Source of the DNA: Sutcliffiella horikoshii
GTDB taxonomy: Bacteria > Bacillota > Bacilli > Bacillales > Bacillaceae_I
Direction of reading: 5' to 3'
NCBI GenBank assembly: GCA_001636495.1
Contig: KV440964.1
Coordinates: 202,666 to 266,665, forward strand
Length of the DNA stretch: 64,000 nt
Below the pieces are notes generated by a model that worked only from the letters and a program-made list of their open reading frames with translations, had not been told where the DNA came from and made no database searches. The position numbers and the translations under genes were made by a program. Below, piece by piece: positions 34,650-43,003 of this stretch (position 1 is the stretch's first letter; every line of letters starts with the position of its first letter).

Positions 34650-34849
34650 GTGACGGGATTAACAGGTTTTATGACGGGATTTTTTATAGTTATGATTGGA
34701 TTACCCGGACTTATGAAGGGATTTTCCTCCGTTGTGACGGGATTATGATTATGGTTATCTTTCCCCAGGGGTGATATCTCAAGAAAACTTACTTTAGTGA
34801 TGGGATTGTTCCTGGTTATGAGGGGATTGCCTCTTCTTGTGAAGGGATT
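34650..34849. repeat. 21-bp-period degenerate array with RTGANGGGATT core
   Basis: The core RTGANGGGATT (one copy ATGATTGGATT) starts at 34650, 34671, 34692, 34713, 34734, 34797, 34818 and 34839. All spacings are 21 or 63 bp, so eight of ten positions of a strict 21-bp register are occupied. All three forward frames have stops, so it is not coding. It lies in the 500-bp gap between groES and ydiL. Confidence 0.85.
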
Positions 34850-35032
34850 TTTTCTTGTGGTGCTAATTTTAAACTAAACCATGCGTTTTTTGACATGTTA
34901 TTAAGTGGGTTACATTAACTTGTCCCCCATTAGGGAGATTTCTTGCAAAGCTGCTTCTCCACTTACCTAAAATTCGTAAAATCGGCCTATTCAGGGAAAC
35001 CTTATCGTTATAAGGACATATAGATTATATGG

Positions 35033-35038
35033 TACAAT
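35033..35038 (+). promoter_or_regulatory. Extended -10 promoter of ydiL
   Basis: TGGTACAAT provides a TGn extension and a TACAAT -10, 35 bp before the ydiL ATG. No strong -35 is seen. Confidence 0.5.
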
Positions 35039-35073
35039 ACGAAAAGTGAATATTGCATTTAGAGGAGCTTATT

Positions 35074-35820
35074 ATGACGAAAAAATATTGGTTAGTCATT
35101 ATTACATATGTCCTGATGCAGCTGTCCGGATTGATCGGATATCCCCTTCTGATCTGGCTTGGCGTCGGGGAAGGGATGGAACGCGCTACCAGAGAGCCTT
35201 ATTTGATTGGTGTCTGGGCATTTATCAGTTTTACGGTCGGATTGGCCATTGTTATCTGGATCCTCCGTAACGAATGGACGAAAGGCGACTTCCGAGGCGA
35301 AACGGCTTCCGTTCCGAAAACAGTTCTTTGGGCGGCTGTCGGCTTCCCGCTGGCACTGATTGGGCAGGCAGTGGCGGCACAGATCCAAATGCAATTTTTC
35401 GGCATTCAGCCGGGATCTGAGAATACCCAGCAAATCATGGGGTTTGTCACGGCGTTCCCCATCATGATTTTTGCGGTGGCAGTCGCTGGACCGATTTTAG
35501 AGGAAATCATCTTCCGGAAGATCATTTTTGGTTCCATCTATAAGAAGTTTAACTTTGCCATCGCGCTTACGGTGAGTTCGCTACTTTTTGCGGTGGTCCA
35601 TCAAGATTTTGAACATCTGCTCATATACTTTGTCATGGGAGGCATTTTCGCTTTCCTATATGTAAAAACAAATCGTATTATCGTACCGATCATCGCCCAC
35701 GTTGCCATGAACTCGTTTGTTGTCATCGTGCAATATGTGTTCCGTGATCGTATAGAAGAAATGATGCGTCAAATGGAAGAGATGCAACAAAACGTATCCA
35801 ATTTCATTTCGTTCTTTTAA
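35074..35820 (+). CDS. ydiL: CPBP-family intramembrane metalloprotease (YdiL)
   Basis: A 248-residue membrane protein of about six to eight helices with the CAAX protease/bacteriocin-processing motifs: EEIIFRK (motif 1, about residues 150-156), FAVVHQDFEHLL (motif 2) and HVAMNSF (motif 3). The Glu pair and histidines form the active site. Such proteins cleave or protect against membrane peptides; the B. subtilis YdiL role is unclear. The ATG at 35074 follows AGAGGAGC. Its position next to groES and before ydiK matches B. subtilis. Confidence 0.93.
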   Translation: MTKKYWLVIITYVLMQLSGLIGYPLLIWLGVGEGMERATREPYLIGVWAFISFTVGLAIVIWILRNEWTKGDFRGETASVPKTVLWAAVGFPLALIGQAVAAQIQMQFFGIQPGSENTQQIMGFVTAFPIMIFAVAVAGPILEEIIFRKIIFGSIYKKFNFAIALTVSSLLFAVVHQDFEHLLIYFVMGGIFAFLYVKTNRIIVPIIAHVAMNSFVVIVQYVFRDRIEEMMRQMEEMQQNVSNFISFF

Positions 35821-35862
35821 ACAGCTCTCCGTTAGAGTTGAACTTACCTGGAGGATTTGCAC

Positions 35863-36069
35863 ATGAAAATAACACCGTTACGAATGGTCTTCTTCTACTC
35901 AATTATGGGCAGTTTGTTTTTATATCTTGCTATCGTTTCTGTGAAGGAAACCATCTGGCACTGGCACACCATCCTGCTGATGCTCATCGCCACCTTTGAC
36001 TTCGGCGTTGCCATCCGTTCCTATTTCCTACATCAAAAGATAAAAGAAATGCAAGAAAAGAAAAAGTGA
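35863..36069 (+). CDS. ydiK: Small membrane protein YdiK (DUF4305)
   Basis: A 68-residue protein with two hydrophobic helices (about residues 8-24 and 35-52) and a basic tail KIKEMQEKKK. Context (ydiL-ydiK beside tatAC) and pattern match YdiK. GGAGG lies 8 nt before the ATG at 35863; the frame could open 6 nt earlier at a TTG. Function unknown. Confidence 0.85.
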   Translation: MKITPLRMVFFYSIMGSLFLYLAIVSVKETIWHWHTILLMLIATFDFGVAIRSYFLHQKIKEMQEKKK

Positions 36070-36073
36070 GAAC

Positions 36074-36107
36074 AGACTCGTACCGATTGGGGTGCGGGTC
36101 TTTTTTA
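36074..36107 (+). terminator. Terminator of ydiLK
   Basis: AGACTCGTACC pairs with GGTGCGGGTCT (wobble pairs allowed) and is followed by six T. Confidence 0.85.
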
Positions 36108-36283
36108 GGTCTTACTAAAAGTGGTTTTGGGTAATTAGGTTTGCTCTTTTGGGGGTGGGAGCGCTGATGTTGTTGTAAATGTGACCTGTTTTGAAGGAAA
36201 ACAGGAAAAATCACACGTTTTAATGGGCCTCTGTGAGCGTTGTCCCTCCACCCTACCTAAATCCTCCCCGTCTGCCCACCTAA

Positions 36284-36325
36284 CCAAAAACAAGCCCGTC
36301 CCCTTCTCATAAAGGGACGAGCCTG
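36284..36325 (-). terminator. Terminator of tatAC
   Basis: On the minus strand AGGCTCGTCCC pairs with GGGACGGGCTT, followed by TGTTTTTGG. Confidence 0.82.
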
Positions 36326-36335
36326 CGTCTTATAT

Positions 36336-37094
36336 CTAATTATTCATCTTCTCTTCCTTCTCCATCAACGCTTCCGCTTTCTTCGCTTTTCGATAGGCAA
36401 TGCGGGAAATCACAATGCTGATCTCGTACAAGATGAAGAGCGGGACCGTTACCATCAGATGCGACAAGAGCTCTGGCGGTGTGATCAGTGCACCGACAAC
36501 AAGCAGCCCAAAGTAGGCGTACTTGCGGATCTTCACCATAAAGTCCGGGGTGATGATTCCGAGTCTTGTTAAAAACATCACAATTACCGGCATTTGAAAC
36601 AAGATGCCGAATGGGATGGTCAGTTGGAAAAGGAACTGAAAGTATTCGTTTATTCCGATGACCTGATTGATTTCTAAGCGTTCTGCCAGCCTATTCATGA
36701 AATCCACAACGAATGGAAACAGAATATAGTAGGAAAAAGCAAGACCGCTGATAAATAAGATAATCGAGATCGGGATATAGCTTAAGGTCACACGGCGTTC
36801 CCTTTCGTACAAGCCGGGGCTGATGAAGGCCCACAGCTGATAGAGTGTGACCGGGAACGTTATGATAAATGCAATCAAAAAGGCGAATTGCATAAAGATC
36901 TTTATGGAATCTGTCATGCGAAAGGCGTTCATGGTGAGGTCTTTCGCTTGATCTGTGTGCTGTAAATAGACAATGATCGGTTCGGCCAAGAAGAAGCCGC
37001 CGATTGCCGAAACGAAAAAGAAGGATGCTATGATGATAATTCTTTTTCGGAGCTCGCCTATATGGTCATACACCGACATTTCTCTATCTAGCAT
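36336..37094 (-). CDS. tatC: Twin-arginine translocase subunit TatC
   Basis: A 252-residue six-helix protein, the Tat signal-peptide receptor. The family opening HIGELRKRIIIIASFF contains the conserved Glu, and FSYYILFPFVVDFMNRLAE and LFQLTIPFGILFQMPVIVMFL are typical. With TatA it exports folded proteins. It starts 17 nt after tatA. The Bacillus pair at this locus is tatAy-tatCy, whose known substrate is the peroxidase YwbN/EfeB; that gene is not present here. Confidence 0.96.
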   Translation of the reverse strand: MLDREMSVYDHIGELRKRIIIIASFFFVSAIGGFFLAEPIIVYLQHTDQAKDLTMNAFRMTDSIKIFMQFAFLIAFIITFPVTLYQLWAFISPGLYERERRVTLSYIPISIILFISGLAFSYYILFPFVVDFMNRLAERLEINQVIGINEYFQFLFQLTIPFGILFQMPVIVMFLTRLGIITPDFMVKIRKYAYFGLLVVGALITPPELLSHLMVTVPLFILYEISIVISRIAYRKAKKAEALMEKEEKMNN

Positions 37095-37111
37095 ATATGT
37101 TCATCCTTACA

Positions 37112-37306
37112 TTACTTCGTTTCTTCTTTTTTCTCTTTATCGTCGTCATCGGCCAATCCTTTAGTTGCGTTCTTGAATTCACGCAATGTGTTCCCTGCTG
37201 CTTTACCGAGTTGAGGTAACTTGCTTGGTCCGAAGATTAATAGTGCTACAAATACAATAAGTAAGAGGCTTCCCATTCCTAATCCACCTGGCATATTATT
37301 TGCCAC
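37112..37306 (-). CDS. tatA: Twin-arginine translocase subunit TatA
   Basis: A 64-residue protein with one membrane helix (SLLLIVFVALLIFGPSKLP), the FGPxKLP hinge and an amphipathic helix LGKAAGNTLREFKNATKG, then an acidic-basic tail. It oligomerises to form the Tat pore. GGAGGTGG precedes the ATG. Bifunctional Bacillus TatA also covers the TatB role, and no tatB is present. Confidence 0.95.
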   Translation of the reverse strand: MANNMPGGLGMGSLLLIVFVALLIFGPSKLPQLGKAAGNTLREFKNATKGLADDDDKEKKEETK

Positions 37307-37337
37307 CTCCTTGAAATAAACTCATTCTACTACTTTT

Positions 37338-37976
37338 TCACTCGCTTGGATAGTGCTTGAGAAAATATACCAATGACTGCAGTTCCACCGCCAGATCTAT
37401 GTGGTGGATGCGTATCGTTTCCGGAACATTGATACGGGCCGGTGTAAAGTTCAGTATGCCCTTTACTCCTTTTTCTACTAGTCTATCCGCTATTGGCTGT
37501 GCTACCGGAGCCGGAACCGTCAAGATGGCTACCGTTACATTCTCGGGCATTTGTTCTTCAATATCGTCTAAATGATAAACAGGGACTCCTCCGATTTCCG
37601 AGCCGATCTTGGACTCGTCCACATCAAAGGCCATCACTATTTTCGTATTATTGTTTTTCATGAAATTATAATGTAGGAAGGCGGTTCCTAAATTACCTAC
37701 ACCTATTAGAGTAACATATGTCAATTCATCTTGGTCGAGCGTTTTCCTGAAAAAAGTTAACAAATATTGAACATTATATCCATATCCCTTTTTCCCCAGT
37801 GCACCGAAGTAGCTGAAGTCCCGGCGGATCGTCGCGCTGTCCACCTTCACCGCTTCACTCAACTCTGCCGATGACACGCGCTGCTTGCCGGACGAATGCA
37901 AGTTCTGTATGAAACGATAGTATAGCGGCAGGCGCTTAGCTGTTGCTTGTGGAATTTTCAGTTGTTCGTTATTCAT
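37338..37976 (-). CDS. rex: Redox-sensing repressor Rex
   Basis: A 212-residue repressor: an N-terminal winged helix ([44 protein letters not shown]) followed by a Rossmann domain with [11 protein letters not shown] (about residues 90-100) that binds NAD(H). A high NADH ratio releases it from DNA, derepressing fermentative and respiratory genes. It is divergent from ydiF and precedes tatAC with a 31-nt gap; this gene order is conserved in Bacillus. I see no clear Rex box in the window. Confidence 0.96.
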   Translation of the reverse strand: MNNEQLKIPQATAKRLPLYYRFIQNLHSSGKQRVSSAELSEAVKVDSATIRRDFSYFGALGKKGYGYNVQYLLTFFRKTLDQDELTYVTLIGVGNLGTAFLHYNFMKNNNTKIVMAFDVDESKIGSEIGGVPVYHLDDIEEQMPENVTVAILTVPAPVAQPIADRLVEKGVKGILNFTPARINVPETIRIHHIDLAVELQSLVYFLKHYPSE

Positions 37977-38200
37977 TGTACTCCCCCATTTGTCGAACCC
38001 GTTTGCTCCTCTATTCTAACACGGAACGAAAACGATTACATTTCTATGTCTATATTAAATATGAAGTCTTTACAGTCACCTTCTGTTGATTGGAGTGCAA
38101 GGAACGGAAATCAACAGAAAGTAAACGAGAAATACCCAAAATCTTGATGTAAACCCCAAAGAAAGATACACTTAACCTAGAATTACACGAGGTGAAGTTG

Positions 38201-40141
38201 ATGATTATTTTACAAGTTAATCAGTTGACCAAATACTTTGGCGCTGACCTTATTTTATCGAATATAAAACTAGAAGTACAATCCAAAGATCGAATTGCCC
38301 TTGTGGGCCGAAATGGGGCAGGAAAATCTACTCTATTAAAAATCATATCCAATCAGCTTTCCTTTGATTCAGGAGACCTGATAAAACCTAAAGGCGTGTC
38401 GATCGGCTATCTTGCTCAGGACACCGGTTTGCAGACTGAGCGCTCGATCTGGGACGAGATGCTGACTGTCTTCTCCGGCCTCCGCGAACTCGAAGCCCAG
38501 ATGCGCACCCTGGAAGCGAAAATGGGAGACCCTGCATGTTTTGAAAACGAGGACCTTTATGCTCGTATTCTCAAAGAATATGACGAGGTGCAGGAAGCCT
38601 TCAAACAAAAGGGCGGTTTCCAATATGAAGCAGATATCCGCTCCGTCCTGCACGGCCTGCGATTCTCAGAATACGATTACCAGACACCGATTGAAACATT
38701 GAGCGGTGGACAGCGGACCCGCTTGGCCTTGGCAAAATTGCTCCTTACCAAGCCGGACCTTCTTATCCTCGATGAGCCGACCAACCACTTGGACATCGAT
38801 ACGCTTTCCTGGCTGGAAAACTACCTTCAAGGCTACCCCGGTGCCCTGCTGATTGTTTCCCATGACCGCTATTTCTTGGACAAGGTCGTCAACATTGTTT
38901 ATGAAATTTCACGCAAGCAATCCGCTAAGTTCATCGGGAACTACAGCAAGTACTTAGACCAGAAGGCCGAGCAGTATGAACGCGAAATGAAAATGTTTGA
39001 AAAGCAACAGGGCGAGATTGCCAAGTTGCAAGATTTTGTGGCAAAGAACCTTGCCCGCGCTTCAACGACCAAACGTGCCCAAAGCCGTCGCAGGCAGCTT
39101 GAGAAGATGGAAGTGATGGACCGTCCTAAAGGCGACGAGAAATCTGCGTCGATCATGTTTGATATCGACCGCCAGAGTGGCAACGACGTCCTTAAGGCGA
39201 AAGATTTGTCTGTTTCTTATGATACAAATCCCGTTTTCCGACATGTGGACTTTTCCATGAGCCGCGGCGATAGTGTCGCACTTGTTGGGCCTAACGGAAT
39301 CGGGAAGTCTACCTTATTAAAGACGCTTGTCGGAAAATTAAAGCCGCTTGAAGGCACCTTTTCCTTTGGCGCCAATGTGTCGATCAGCTACTACGACCAG
39401 CAGCAGGCAGACCTTACTTCCAATAAAACCGTTTTAGCGGAACTTTGGGATGAGTATCCTCAAAAGATGGAAAAAGAGATCCGTACCGTTCTTGGAAACT
39501 TCCTATTTTCCGGTGATGACGTGCTGAAGCCTGTATCCACCTTGAGTGGTGGCGAAAAGGCGCGGCTTGCCCTTTCCAAGTTGATGATGGAGCGCTCTAA
39601 TGTCCTGATTCTGGACGAGCCTACCAACCATCTGGACTTGGACAGCAAGGAAATTCTAGAGAATGCCTTGATCGATTATCCCGGCACCATCCTTTTCGTT
39701 TCGCATGACCGCTATTTCATCAACAGGTTAGCGACGAAGGTGTACGAGCTGAGTACCACCGAAGCAACAGAGTATCTCGGCGACTACGACTATTATGTCG
39801 AGAAAAAAGAAGAAGTCCTGGAGCTCGAACGTTTGGAAGCAGAGACTGCCACTTCTAAAGGTTCTAAAGTCACTGCAGCTACAGCTACTGAGGTACCGGA
39901 GAAACTAAGCTACGAACAGGAAAAGGAAGCAAAGCGCCTCGAACGCCAGCGCAAGCGCCGTGTCGAAGAGATAGAAAAAGAGATGGAAGAACTCGAGCAA
40001 AAAATCGAGCATAACGAAAGTGAGCTCTGTTTGCCTGAGGTTTATCAGAATCATGAAAAGGTGCTGGAGCTTAACACAGCGAATGAAGCCTGTCAGGAGA
40101 AACTCCTTGCCTTGATGGAGGAATGGGAAGAGCTTGTGTAA
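38201..40141 (+). CDS. ydiF: ABC-F family ATPase (YdiF)
   Basis: A 646-residue soluble ATPase with two ABC cassettes: Walker A GRNGAGKST, signature LSGGQRTR and ILDEPTNHLD in the first; GPNGIGKST, LSGGEKAR and ILDEPTNHLD in the second. They are joined by a basic linker (about residues 240-310, the ribosome-facing P-site tRNA interaction motif region), with a C-terminal coiled coil (about 570-645). There are no membrane helices. ABC-F proteins act on stalled ribosomes. The ATG at 38201 follows CGAGGTGAAG; the GTG nine nt earlier lies in this ribosome binding site. Confidence 0.95.
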   Translation: MIILQVNQLTKYFGADLILSNIKLEVQSKDRIALVGRNGAGKSTLLKIISNQLSFDSGDLIKPKGVSIGYLAQDTGLQTERSIWDEMLTVFSGLRELEAQMRTLEAKMGDPACFENEDLYARILKEYDEVQEAFKQKGGFQYEADIRSVLHGLRFSEYDYQTPIETLSGGQRTRLALAKLLLTKPDLLILDEPTNHLDIDTLSWLENYLQGYPGALLIVSHDRYFLDKVVNIVYEISRKQSAKFIGNYSKYLDQKAEQYEREMKMFEKQQGEIAKLQDFVAKNLARASTTKRAQSRRRQLEKMEVMDRPKGDEKSASIMFDIDRQSGNDVLKAKDLSVSYDTNPVFRHVDFSMSRGDSVALVGPNGIGKSTLLKTLVGKLKPLEGTFSFGANVSISYYDQQQADLTSNKTVLAELWDEYPQKMEKEIRTVLGNFLFSGDDVLKPVSTLSGGEKARLALSKLMMERSNVLILDEPTNHLDLDSKEILENALIDYPGTILFVSHDRYFINRLATKVYELSTTEATEYLGDYDYYVEKKEEVLELERLEAETATSKGSKVTAATATEVPEKLSYEQEKEAKRLERQRKRRVEEIEKEMEELEQKIEHNESELCLPEVYQNHEKVLELNTANEACQEKLLALMEEWEELV

Positions 40142-40159
40142 GTTTGTTAGGGGGATTGG

Positions 40160-40348
40160 ATGAATAAGACTTTTTCGGTCATATTATTGCTTGTCATTAT
40201 TATCAATACGATTAGATATTTGTACTATATTTTTACTGGCCCGGTTGAAGCTTACTTTTTTGTGATGCTGGCGATCAACCTGGCCGGGATGGGACTAGGA
40301 ATATATTATTTGTTTTTCCAGAAGAAGCAGAAAAGAGGAAGGGGGTAG
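40160..40348 (+). CDS. Small two-helix membrane protein
   Basis: A 62-residue protein with two hydrophobic helices (about residues 5-27 and 30-53) and a basic C terminus KKQKRGRG. TTAGGGGGATTGG precedes the ATG, and it starts 18 nt after ydiF, so the two are probably co-transcribed. Function unknown. Confidence 0.75.
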   Translation: MNKTFSVILLLVIIINTIRYLYYIFTGPVEAYFFVMLAINLAGMGLGIYYLFFQKKQKRGRG

Positions 40349-40365
40349 ATCCCTTCCTCTTTTTT
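40332..40365. terminator. Bidirectional terminator after the ydiF operon
   Basis: AGAGGAAGGG and CCCTTCCTCT are 10-bp arms with T-rich flank on the plus strand and a TTTTCTGC flank on the other. The hairpin overlaps the stop codon of the small membrane protein and faces the convergent ABC permease gene. Confidence 0.88.
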
Positions 40366-40374
40366 CTTCACCAT

Positions 40375-41076
40375 TTATCTTGTTGCACCAGGCACTGTGG
40401 ATGCCTTGCGCAACATTCCCCAGTTCGGCAGGTACGCCAATAAAGCTATTCCCACTAACATCAGGAAGTTAAAGCCCACCTTCCATCCCTCCACATTCAC
40501 CAAGGCATCTATCATGAAGGTTCTTGTAGATGGAAGGATGACGATAATTGCCAGCACTGCCAGTGTTCCAAGCCCTCCGATGAGCCCATATCGATAGAAA
40601 ATGGAGCCTAACAGGAAACCAAGTGATAATAATAGGAAGCAGATTATCATATCGACTAACAGTTGGTTATACCATGTATTCGCTAGCGTCGTGGCCTGCA
40701 CGGTGTGATAGGTTAAAAAACGCCCACTTGCTCCGGCTTGCACCAAGCTGTTGAAGATTCCCTGTACGATGACGTGGACGATGGAAAACACCGCTGCCAC
40801 CGCCGCGCAATAAACAAGGACACTCAGCAAGTATTGCTTTCTCGTCGCACCAAACTTGATGCAGTAAGGGAAGGTCTCTTTTGTCGTCAAAAAGCCAGTG
40901 ATGCCGCAGAAAATATAGATGGCCATGCTTGTCGTTACTATCATCTGCGTATCAAACGAAAGGACAATGATGAACATGGCGGTCAGACTGAGGATCAGGA
41001 TCGACCAGAACACCATGAACGAGTACCGAATATCCACTGCTAAGTAATAAAGAACAGCTTTCATTTCGTTAAGCAT
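40375..41076 (-). CDS. ABC transporter permease (YtrC/D-like)
   Basis: A 233-residue protein with six predicted membrane helices and no recognisable soluble domain. It starts 8 nt before the ATPase gene ends, in a GntR-ATPase-permease operon. Operons of this type (YtrABCDEF or YhcF-like) respond to cell-wall antibiotics or other stress; substrate cannot be predicted. Family assignment comes from topology and context. Confidence 0.8.
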   Translation of the reverse strand: MLNEMKAVLYYLAVDIRYSFMVFWSILILSLTAMFIIVLSFDTQMIVTTSMAIYIFCGITGFLTTKETFPYCIKFGATRKQYLLSVLVYCAAVAAVFSIVHVIVQGIFNSLVQAGASGRFLTYHTVQATTLANTWYNQLLVDMIICFLLLSLGFLLGSIFYRYGLIGGLGTLAVLAIIVILPSTRTFMIDALVNVEGWKVGFNFLMLVGIALLAYLPNWGMLRKASTVPGATR

Positions 41077-41950
41077 ACTGCTTGCCTCCTTTAGATTCTT
41101 CCTCTGTCATATACACCATCAATTGTTGAATGGAGCTGCGATCTGCATCCAGGTTGTGGGCTGCCGCTTCTTCTACCGTCAATCCTTTGCCAAACAAAGT
41201 AACAGTCTTTCTTCCTGCCAGAACGGATTCATGCAACACTCGCTTGCCTTGAGCGAACTCATCCACCACTTCCCTTTTCCCTGATACCGTCATGCTCGAC
41301 TCAAGAAGTTCTTCTGTGGATTTGTGGAAAATCAGTTCCCCACTCCTCAAAAGGACGACTTCTTCAAACAGATTACTCACCTCGTCAATTAGATGTGTGG
41401 ATAAGATGATGGTTCTCGGAAATTCCTCGTATTCCTCCAACAGCACTTCATAAAATTTAAATCTTGCCGCAGCATCGAGTCCGATATATGGTTCATCAAG
41501 GATGGTGATTTTCGCCCTGCTTGCAAGTCCGATGATGATTCCAAGGGAGGATTCCATCCCTTTTGATAAGCCCTTCGTTTTCAAGGTAGGATCCAGGTTG
41601 AACGTAGTGAGCAGCGCATTGGCCGTCTCCCATGACCAGTTAGGATAAAAGAGTGACGCCACCTTCAGGATATCCTTTATTTTAAGGCGTTTGATGAAAT
41701 TGTTGCTCTCGTTTACTAAGCAGATGTCTTTGGTGATTTGTCTATTGTTGAAGGGGTTTTCCCCGTTGATAAGGATTTCTCCTTTTGAAGGAAGGGCATG
41801 GCCGGCGAGCAGCTGCATTAATGTGGTTTTTCCTGCACCATTCCGTCCAAGAAGTCCGTAGATTTTGTTTTCTTCAAGCGTTAGCGTCAAGTTATCCACC
41901 GCTTTTTTTGTTCCATAGTTTTTGGATACGTTCTTCAACTCTACTCTCAT
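41069..41950 (-). CDS. ABC transporter ATP-binding protein (YtrB-like)
   Basis: A 293-residue ATPase with Walker A GLLGRNGAGKTT and Walker B ITILDEPYIGLD. The signature loop reads LSKGMESSLGI rather than the canonical LSGGQ; such LSKGM variants are common in the GntR-linked subfamily. A C-terminal extension of about 80 residues follows. The start overlaps the gntR stop by 4 nt. Confidence 0.9.
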   Translation of the reverse strand: MRVELKNVSKNYGTKKAVDNLTLTLEENKIYGLLGRNGAGKTTLMQLLAGHALPSKGEILINGENPFNNRQITKDICLVNESNNFIKRLKIKDILKVASLFYPNWSWETANALLTTFNLDPTLKTKGLSKGMESSLGIIIGLASRAKITILDEPYIGLDAAARFKFYEVLLEEYEEFPRTIILSTHLIDEVSNLFEEVVLLRSGELIFHKSTEELLESSMTVSGKREVVDEFAQGKRVLHESVLAGRKTVTLFGKGLTVEEAAAHNLDADRSSIQQLMVYMTEEESKGGKQYA

Positions 41951-42315
41951 TTCTCTTCCTCCCTGTTGATAAATGCCGCTAGTTCTTCTTCACTTATCCC
42001 AAGCTTGCTTGCTTCCTTTTTTAATGGAACGATGTAATCCGTAAAAAATGCCCTTTTTCTTTTGGTGAGGATGATTTCCTTTGCTCCCTCTGCAACAAAC
42101 ATTCCGACCCCTCTTTTCTTAAATAGAATTTCCTGATCGACCAACTGGTTGATTCCCTTGGCTGCCGTTGCTGGGTTGATCTGATAATATTTCGCAAATT
42201 CGTTTGTGGACGGTACCCGCTCTCCCTCCTGCATGCTGCCTTCTAAGATGCCGCTCTCGATCAGTTCGGCCACCTGCTGGAAGATGGGTATATCACTTTT
42301 AAGGTTGATTTCCAC
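41947..42315 (-). CDS. GntR-family regulator (YtrA subfamily)
   Basis: A 122-residue repressor with an N-terminal winged helix (IPIFQQVAELIESGILEGSM, GERVPSTNEFAKYYQINPATAAKGINQLVD) and a short C-terminal helical dimerisation tail, the size of YtrA-type GntR proteins. It heads the operon and likely represses it through the dyad over its own promoter. Confidence 0.92.
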   Translation of the reverse strand: MEINLKSDIPIFQQVAELIESGILEGSMQEGERVPSTNEFAKYYQINPATAAKGINQLVDQEILFKKRGVGMFVAEGAKEIILTKRKRAFFTDYIVPLKKEASKLGISEEELAAFINREEEK

Positions 42316-42402
42316 CTTTTCACCTACTTTGGTTTACTTGTGTTGTTTAGTGTTTGGTTGTTGTGTGATGCATGTATATGGAGGCTTGTGTTGTTTGGTT
42401 CG

Positions 42403-42446
42403 TTACTTATGTAACTAACTATATAAGTAATGAGGTTGGAAGTCAA
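42403..42446 (-). promoter_or_regulatory. Promoter and dyad operator of the GntR-ABC operon
   Basis: On the minus strand TTGACT (42446-42441), 17 bp, TATAGT (42423-42418). The inverted repeat TTACTTAT (42403-42410) / ATAAGTAA (42423-42430), with a 12-bp spacer, spans the -10 region, as expected for autorepression by the GntR protein. Confidence 0.78.
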
Positions 42447-42575
42447 TACCATTTTTAAATTTTTTCCATATTGATTTGGAGAACAGACATTCTCAAAGAT
42501 TACTCCCTTTTCTTAAAATCGTACTTTTTGTCGAACAAAAAAGGTATCCTGCTGAAGCTTGTCGAATAGCACCAC

Positions 42576-42749
42576 TTACCCACAGGTTTATACACATATC
42601 CACCCTTGTTTTATAAGTTATCAAGATAATTATTCACACTATCCACAAAATCACATAAAGTTATCCACATTTTTTATTCACATTTAAGAGGTTTATTTTA
42701 GTGGATATCTGGGTAACTATCCACATTTAATCCACAGGCATGTGGATAA
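42576..42749. promoter_or_regulatory. DnaA-box cluster upstream of tsaD
   Basis: Boxes matching TTATNCACA exactly: 42588, 42630, 42661 (TTATCCACA), 42674 and, inverted, 42741-42749 (TGTGGATAA). One-mismatch boxes: 42576, 42639, 42717 and 42728. Nine boxes in 174 bp is far above chance. In B. subtilis DnaA binds the gcp(tsaD)-ydiF intergenic region, so the cluster appears conserved in position. The remaining sequence 42316-42575 shows only the operator and promoter above. Confidence 0.85.
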
Positions 42750-42805
42750 CGCTTTCTTTTCCACCAATGGCTGAACTATCCGTGTTATAGGCCTTGAAAC
42801 ATTTC

Positions 42806-42954
42806 ATGAAGACCTCTCTCACTCCAGCTCCGCCTCACGGAGGTCTTCATCCTTCCCATGAAGACCTCTCTCACTCCAGCTCCGCCTCACAGAGGTCTTC
42901 ATCCTCCCCATGAAGACCTCTCTCGCTCCATTCCTGCCTCACAGAGGTCTTCAT
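42806..42954. repeat. Second 45-bp hairpin array, 52-bp period
   Basis: Units at 42806-42850, 42858-42902 and 42910-42954 each read ATGAAGACCTCT, a 21-base loop, then RGAGGTCTTCAT. Linkers are the 7-mers CCTTCCC and CCTCCCC. The arms are nearly identical to those of the array at 14999-15147, 28 kb away, while the loops differ between the two loci and agree within each. Confidence 0.92.
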
Positions 42955-42966
42955 CCTTTACACACA

Positions 42967-43003
42967 AAAAAAGCCTTCCAACTGCACAAAGTCAGTCAAA
43001 AGG
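42967..43003 (-). terminator. Terminator at the end of the tsa operon
   Basis: On the minus strand AAGCCTT and AAGGCTT arms are followed by seven T. The 5' arm lies within the last codons of tsaD. Confidence 0.7.

Noticed and set aside
34650-34849. Repeated peptide gene (21 bp = 7 codons)
   Set aside because: Stop codons occur in all forward frames within the array and no start with a ribosome binding site exists.
42806-42954. CRISPR array
   Set aside because: Repeated units are separated by only 7 bp, each unit is itself an inverted repeat with a conserved loop, and no cas genes are near.
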